Below the pieces are notes generated by a model, which had not been told where the DNA came from, made no database searches, and saw only the letters and a program-made list of their open reading frames with translations. DNA of 64,000 nucleotides from Cryptomeria japonica (Eukaryota > Streptophyta > Pinopsida > Cupressales > Cupressaceae), in assembly GCF_030272615.1 (NCBI RefSeq), contig NC_081413.1, forward strand, positions 334,218,302 through 334,282,301. Direction: 5' to 3'. Of the stretch, positions 57,772 to 64,000 are shown piece by piece (position 1 is the stretch's first letter; each line of letters starts with the position of its first letter). The position numbers were made by a program, and so were the translations under genes.

Positions 57772-59733
57772 TGTAATGTCCCCTTCTCACTGATGTTCTT
57801 TCAGAGGTCCATTTGCCTATTCCTGAGACCCGTAGGCTAGGTGGAATGAGTAATCAGGGTCTAGCATCGATGAAACGAAGACTTACTATTTTTAGTAAGT
57901 CAGGGGATGACCATTCTGGTGCCATTGTCCGACCGAACACTCCTTGCTTTGCCTCTGGACGCGATGATCATATTTTTCTGAGCATTAATTCTTGACTTAC
58001 TATTTTTAGTAAGTGGCTGGGTGGCACATTTCTATTTTTGGCAGTAGTCAGGGGTTTGAATTCTGCGGCAGTTTGTGGTCGTCTGGGTTCAGTTTCATCT
58101 TGGAGGTGATAATAATCAGTGCGGGAGATATTTGCAACATAATTAAATATTATTTCCTTTCCTAAGGTTAATATTTAATTAATCTATTTATTGGCTGCTG
58201 GTTTATTAAATTTGGGATTAATGCCTGTTTAATCCTAAGTTTGGGCGAAATTCAATTATTTTATGGGATGTGAAATGTTTTTTTTAAAAAGGGATATTAT
58301 TTCACTTTACATCGCCATTTTGTGCCTAAGTGTCCAACGTGGGTCCTCCCCTCTCTTGGGCGTGACTTTTGACTTAGGGAGTTGGGCGCTACTCTTGGGT
58401 CCACATGAAAGTGGAATGAAATTCAAATGCAAGCGTGGAATTTGGAGGGATGTCATTTGGATTTGAAGAATGAAGTTATAAATATGAGGCTTGGGTTCCC
58501 ATTTGCACCATCTTGAAAATCTGTAATGTTATGTTGCCGGATTGGCGACAGAACTTGAGGCTTCGGAGTGCGTCTCCCTAGTGCTACCCGGTTTCGTACT
58601 TGAAATACAGTACCTAGCTGTGCCTTGTATTCTCCTATCGCTTTCAGAGCTTTGCCATAGACATCTTGGTGTTGCAACGATTCTGGACTTGCTGGTTTTG
58701 CCTGTGGCTGAAACACATTTTTGCTCATATCTCTCTGTTGGAGCGTCTGATAGTTATGGGTATTATTCCTATCTTCCTTCCCAGCACTGGCAAATAAGTT
58801 TGTAAGTTTTTAGCACATTTGTTTGAGTATTGATTTAATTATGCAAAATCGAAATTCCTAGTCTAGGCGTGGGTTTTTTGGGTTGCATTGGGATGCGTGC
58901 AAAATAAAAAGAGGGTTGTTTGGGGTGTGGCTGTGATTGGTTGTCATTGTATTGGATGTATGGTGGGATTGGGCTTGATTTGAGTCAATTCGGGTAAGAA
59001 TTGAGTGAGTTATGAGTATTTTCATGTTTTCATGGGCTGCTGGAACTGTACTTTCAGCCTGCAGAGCAGTGTAACAGAAAATTACAGTATTGTGTAGAAA
59101 TCTGCAGTTAATCTTCTCATCTCATCTCCATATTGTAAGGATTGTTTCAGTAGTACTGAGCATCCCATTCTATCTGCTTATTTTGTAATTCCCACTGCAT
59201 AAGTGGAAGAGGCTGGCTTGCCGCCTTCTCAGTTTTGTAATTCAGTTTTCTTTGATAAATAGTCCTCCCGCTGAAATATGCGGTAGAGTGATGTTTTAAT
59301 GTAATGTCCTCCCGCTGAATAAGTGGTCGAGTGATAAAGTTCAATGTTTTGGTCCTCCCGCTGAAATATGCGGTAGAGTGATTGTTAATGTAATGTCCTC
59401 CCGCTGAAATACGCGGTAGAGTGATTGAACTTCTATTTCTTGTAATAGTTCCCTTGGTCGGTTTACCGCCAAGAAGTTTAGTCTCTATCCTGCTGGATAA
59501 GCAGAAGGGGATGGCTTGCCGCCCATGCAGTTGTAATGTTCAGTTTGTTTATTGATGCTGACGATCCTCGAAACACCGTATGCTCTCACCCTCCCAGTCT
59601 GGGCTCTCGGTGAACAAAAGGTGTAAGGGTTCCCTTTAGTTGTTTTGCTTATTACTCTAACCTTAACGGGTAATTGTTGTGGATGAATTGCTATTGGCCT
59701 GAAAAAACAAAAAAAAATTAGTGGGATATTACA
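57772..59733 (+). mobile_element. Solo LTR, about 1.96 kb
   Basis: Starts TGTAATGTCCC and ends GGGATATTACA, so its termini form a short inverted repeat, and GTCCC flanks both sides. No primer site, polypurine tract or coding region lies inside, and no second LTR is nearby. It shares end motifs with the third-family LTR at 43500-45357. Small frames inside are not genes. Confidence 0.85.
59263..59425. repeat. Four ~44-bp tandem units in the solo LTR
   Basis: TCCTCCCGCTGAA(AT)A starts at 59263, 59307, 59353 and 59396; each contains a small CCGC...GCGG-type hairpin and GAGTGAT. Diverged relatives lie just before (59185) and in the LTR near 43520-43720. Confidence 0.85.
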
Positions 59734-59738
59734 GTCCC
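59734..59738. repeat. Target-site duplication GTCCC (right copy)
   Basis: Partner of 57767-57771. Confidence 0.87.
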
Positions 59739-59830
59739 CTAGCCGTCCCCAAGTCCCTGAAATGTCCCCGGTACGGGGACGAAGGATTTTAGCCCAAGGA
59801 CACGTCCCCGAGTTACGTAGCTTAACAATC
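59739..59830. repeat. GC-rich GGGGAC/GTCCCC repeat region, right part
   Basis: Continuation of 57600-57771 beyond the solo LTR, with CCGTCCCC, TGTCCCCGGTACGGGGACG and CACGTCCCC. Confidence 0.6.
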
Positions 59831-60245
59831 AACCTCACAACTTTGCCACATATGTCAAAATGGTAGCTCTACAACAGGATATAGGTATCCATCAAATCAT
59901 AATGGAGGGGATTTATGTCACATGTTGTAGTTGCAAATGCCACGGTAGACATGCATGAAAACGTGAAACCATAAAAAGGTTGTGTGAACACCTTGATAGC
60001 ATTTCTCAAATAATTGCGGTTTCATGGAAATACAGAGAGTGTGTATGAACTATTTGATAAATTTTCTCAAAGAAATGTTGTCTCACAATGCCTTACAGGT
60101 TTTCCATTACTCATGATTAATGCTCTATGTTAAAGTGCTAGATATTGTCAACAACATGCTGAATAATTTTGCCAATCCCACTCCTATTTATTATATACAA
60201 TCTGAACCTCTAATACCTACCCTTTGCAATCCTTACAATTCATTG
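59831..60245. other. No gene seen
   Basis: Ordinary AT-rich sequence, stops in all frames. Confidence 0.5.
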
Positions 60246-61333
60246 TGTACCGTCCCCACTTTGAAATAGAATTTAATAATAAAATTTAAATATTAAAAAT
60301 TAAATTAAAATATAAAAGAATAATTAAATATAATTAATTAAAATTTAATAAGTTAATGAATGGTCAAAAGACATGGAAGGAAAAGTTGTGACTCCCTCAA
60401 CAATGAGATATAAAAGGGAGAAGAGAAACTCATTTGAGAGGAGGATAATTTGGAAATCAGAAGTGCACATCTGATTTAGATAAGAAATGCAGATCTGATT
60501 ATGAAAGGTTATGTCCCTTTCAAAGGGCAGAAATAATGAAGAGTTGCACTCTTTCAAAAGGTGCTAATGGTGAAAGGGTGTGTCTCTTGCCAAAGGGCAT
60601 GCATGATGAAGAGGTGTGACCTCTCCCTCACATTGAGAGATATAAAGGGAAGGAATCAAAAGCATCTAGTGAGTGGATCAGATGAGATCAAAACTGTTAT
60701 TAAGTTGCAGGCAGTAACATCCTTGTTCTTGGTGGTATGCATGGGGATGTGCTTAATAAGTATGCTTAATATATGAAGCCTGATAATGTTCTTATGCAGA
60801 ATTAATAGCAATATTAATATGGACTGCAATATGTATGACAGTCATACTTAATTTCATATATATTCATAATACATAAGAAATTAGTATACTTATAGTCTAA
60901 ATCATGTTATTACTGTCAGTATTTAAGAATATGGGAATGAGATGTTCCAAAGAGGGGCAGTCTAAATCCAAGCAATAGGTTAAGTCCCAAGATAGGGTGG
61001 GGATCAACGACCCATAAGCCTTGAGGGTATAGACCCAAGATAGGTAAGGGCTTGGATCTGTAAACTTTGAGGAAACCTATTGTATTTGGTCTCTAAGCAC
61101 TTTGGTAACATACATAGACCCTTCTCCCTTAAAACTTAAGTAGTAGCAGGGTCTGATATCTATATTAAGAACTATGACTAATGAAATTAATCGACTAATG
61201 AGGAAAACAAATAAGCACTTGTTAATGACTAATAAATTGAAGAATATCAATGACTGGCTTCATGATTAGTCTCTCAATCAATTTTAGTATATTGAAATAG
61301 ATTAATTATGTTAATCAAGTAGGGGACACTACA
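60246..61333 (+). mobile_element. Candidate solo LTR, about 1.09 kb
   Basis: Begins TGTACCGTCCCC and ends GGGGACACTACA, near-complementary termini as in many LTRs. Flanks are CATTG and AATTG, matching at four of five bases. The interior has TATA-like sites (GATATAAAAGGG near 60408 and AGATATAAAGGG near 60648) in duplicated surroundings, as expected of an LTR promoter. No coding region. Confidence 0.6.
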
Positions 61334-63168
61334 AATTGACAATGCAATATTGGAGAAGTAAATTTCTTAAATGCGCCATACTCAAACAATAACAATGGTG
61401 ACCGTTATATCTATTTCTTGTAAGCTTGGAAGATTCTACATTTGTCAGGGGTACCTTCATGACAATAGCCAAAGAAGATTGCCTTGGTCTTCATATAATC
61501 TTGAGTGGGTCTACATAGGATTGGTAATTATCTCAACTAGTGCAATGTTTTCAATGATTTTCCAGGTCATATACAACAAGTGGGCTGGAGAGAAGTGCTA
61601 TATTGAAAGCCACATTGTAGGATTTAAAAGAAACTAAAAATCCAATCATTTGTTTGATTGGAGATATAGATACAAATGAATACCTGATAAATAATGGCGA
61701 TATCTCCCTCAATGATATGTCCAAGTTATTCTCAGGTCACACAATTGGATGTGCAAGCATATGTAACATAGAAGGAATCTCTAAACATTGAAATGGCCAA
61801 ATTAGATATAAGCGGATGACACTACCCATTAAAACTTGTTTAATTGATTAAAATATCAATGAAGAAAACATCAAGCAGGCTGGTCCATGTAGAGGCTATT
61901 TGCATTATATAACAAGTGCAAACAATACTTCAAGACAGGTAATAATAGTTACATCTACACTGGGGGTTATCTCATATTAACAAGCTTATTAAATGATGTG
62001 TACCCAAGGGATTTTTAACCGTAGTCTTGTAAGAGTGTAATTTTTTGAGGCTCAGCTATGTTATATAGATCAGAATGAAAACTACTATGGTCAAAGGGTC
62101 TAGAGAAATATGAGATGGAGGATACTGACAATGTTCAGAAGCCAAAAAAGGAGACCATTTTAATTAGGTCTAATATTCATTATGGTCAATGGCTTGATCT
62201 TCAAGACATAATTAGAAAATTTGCAATAAAAATGGAGTGAAAGAAGACACAGTGCCCACCTTAGCAAAACAATAACTTGGCCTTTCTTTGAAGTTATGGG
62301 TTTCAACTTGCTTTTTTGTAAAAGTGACTCATGTCACTCACTGTAACTAGAGGTTAGAACTAGAAAATGAACCTTACTTCCAGATAAGTTATGAGAAATC
62401 TAACCAAATAAGGTTTATTATTTCCAACCTATTATATTTCAAAAGGTAGTTGAGGTAATTACTAGGTAATTGCCAAGCAGTTGCAAGGTGGTTATCAAGG
62501 AAAGCCTATAAATACAAGGATTTTGTCTTGTAAAGTTAGACTTTTTACAGAGAAAAAAAAAATTATAGACTTTTTGGAGGACTTTTTGTCTACCACTTTG
62601 TACCTAAGAGTTATTATAATTGCATAATTTCACAAAGATAATAAGGAAAGCATTTAAACCATATGTTTCAGATGTTCTTTTGTGTTATCATTACTAACTT
62701 CTAGTATGTTAAATTGGTAATCTCTCATGTCATTGTAGGAAATGGAATCATTGGTCATCCATTGAAGTATTGATACGAACTACGCAATTGACATAAAGAA
62801 ACACAATCATTTCCTGGTATCTTGATTTGAAGGTGTTAGCATACGCCATATCTTCTTATGTTGAGATTGTTCATTCTTCTTTCATCATTGTTGCATATTA
62901 TGAAAATATTATCATACAATTCATAAAATAAACTAGGAACCCAGTTCCTGACTTTTGTGGTGAAATCCTAGTTGACATGTGTCTTCCACTAGGGTTTTTG
63001 TAAATCATTTTATTTAGCTTTTTCCTTTTCCTTTCTATCTTTTTCAAAGTACACAAAAGTTTTAAAAAACCTATCACATGAGGGAGCTGCCTCTCTCAAA
63101 TTTAGAGAAAAGTTGTTAGTTCAGTAACAACTTATCCAACTGTTGGTATGTTTATCATTGCCTGTTGA
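61334..63168. other. No supportable gene
   Basis: A plus-strand frame at 61371-61637 (88 residues, one hydrophobic segment VYIGLVIISTSAMFSMIF) lacks a recognisable family. The remainder is stop-rich and AT-rich. Confidence 0.45.
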
Positions 63169-64000
63169 GTGAGTCACATTGAAATCTGTAGTGACAAATT
63201 TGTTTACCAACAAGAAACTAGAATTAAGGAAAACATTTTAAGAGCCTTCCATGATACACCATTAGTAAGGCATTCAAAATATTACAAGACATATATCAAT
63301 GAGAGATTTTGTTGGAAGGGACTCAAGGAGGATGTCCTCAAGAATATCAAAGAATATGTTGTTTGTCAATAGAACAAAGTAGAGCACACTTTTATTGTAG
63401 GATTGTTACAACCGTTGCCTATTCTTGGTTAGAAGTTGGAAAGAAAATCCATGAACTTCAATACAGGTCTGCCCAAGGTAGAGATGAAAGATTGCATTTT
63501 CCTATGGATAGGCTAACTAAATATGAGCATTTCTTTTCTATTTCTTCAAGATTCAAGTCCTCCTAAGAGGCCAATTTATTTTTCAAGGAAGTGTTTAGGC
63601 TACATGGGTTACCAAAAATTATTGTAACTGATAGGGACAACAAATTCCCGAGTGCTTTTTGGTAGGAGTTGCTTAATTTGATAGCTACAAAACTCACTAC
63701 AAGCATCAACTATCTTCAAACATATCAATGAACAAAAATAGTAAGTAAATAGGTTGAGAACTTGAGGGGCATTTGAGGAACAATGTTTTAGATGAGTAAT
63801 CAACTTGGATAAAATGGTTCTATTTGGCAAAATACTATTATAACACTTATTATCATATGCCTATCAGTGTGTCTCCATTTATGAAACTATATGCTTATAA
63901 TGCAAAACCCTTATGGGTTTAAAGTTCACTAATAGTAGAGTGCAAAAAGGATAAAATTAGGGAAATAACTTAATGATAATATTTTTAGTTGTCTCAGACT
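63169..64000 (+). pseudogene. Gypsy integrase remnant, running to the window edge
   Basis: Open piece 63169-63372 with the integrase zinc-finger region (ENILRAFHDTPLVRHSKYYKTY, then CWKGLKEDVLKNIKEYVVCQ; the first Cys is lost). The core follows in shifting frames: MNFNTGLPK near 63450 (first catalytic Asp changed to Asn), LTKYEHFFSISSRF, then [15 protein letters not shown] near 63605-63650 (second Asp kept), and a region where the third acidic residue reads Lys (TKIVSK). Stops throughout. It may be the missing integrase of the 53190-54960 pol or a separate copy. Confidence 0.85.

Noticed and set aside
61371-61637. 88-residue plus-strand frame with a hydrophobic segment
   Set aside because: No recognisable motif or splice context, and it starts just after a candidate solo LTR in repeat-rich sequence; not enough to call a gene.

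Overview
The window is nuclear DNA of a large-genome land plant. It is AT-rich, gene-poor and packed with nested, decayed retrotransposons. Plant-type families are present: Tat-like Ty3/gypsy with a second RNase H, chromodomain gypsy, copia-type elements primed by tRNA-iMet, a LINE with DUF4283 and a CCHC knuckle, TRIMs and a PPR pseudogene. The depth of nesting and the age of the copies suggest a gymnosperm (conifer-like). That is inference; nothing here fixes the species. No rRNA, tRNA or CRISPR array was seen.

Layout. 1-2465 (+) is a decayed chromodomain gypsy pol. 2466-6507 is non-coding, with LTR-like AT-rich sequence. 6508-42996 is one large, old, minus-strand Tat-type gypsy element, reading from its 5' LTR at about 42996 down to the end of integrase at 6508. 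It is interrupted by: (a) a gag-protease-only relative at 7342-15145 (TSD GGTGG); (b) a 945-bp TIR element at 17782-18726 (TSD TTA); (c) a copia-like element at 20459-26355 (TSD GTTTG); (d) an ORF1-only LINE derivative at about 29535-31085; (e) a second ORF1-only LINE copy at 33249-35018 with a long TSD and poly-A; (f) a full-length minus-strand LINE at about 35231-42699, carrying a 375-bp TRIM at 41802-42176.

42997-46380 is an LTR, tRNA-iMet primer site and gag-like remnant of a third gypsy/LTR family. It is interrupted by a solo LTR (43794-45244), which itself carries a second TRIM (44686-45029). 46381-52560 is the least repetitive part. It holds the only convincing host gene, a four-exon minus-strand gene at 48935-50940 encoding an 83-residue single-pass membrane protein, plus some exon-like sequence on the plus strand. 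52790-54960 holds a minus-strand gag fragment head-to-head with a plus-strand gypsy PR-RT-RNase H remnant. 55000-63150 holds a PPR pseudogene, tandem repeats and two solo LTRs (57772-59733 with TSD GTCCC; 60246-61333 with an imperfect TSD). 63169-64000 is a gypsy integrase remnant.

No transposon ORF looks functional. Most catalytic motifs are damaged and every long frame carries stops. The most interesting elements are the short ones that moved without a full enzyme set: two ORF1-only LINE copies with a shared 3' tail, two TRIMs of one family, the gag-only Tat derivative with a proline-rich extra frame, and a coding-dead copia-like element with very similar LTRs. All boundaries were read by eye from direct repeats, terminal motifs and primer sites. 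No alignment or database search was run.
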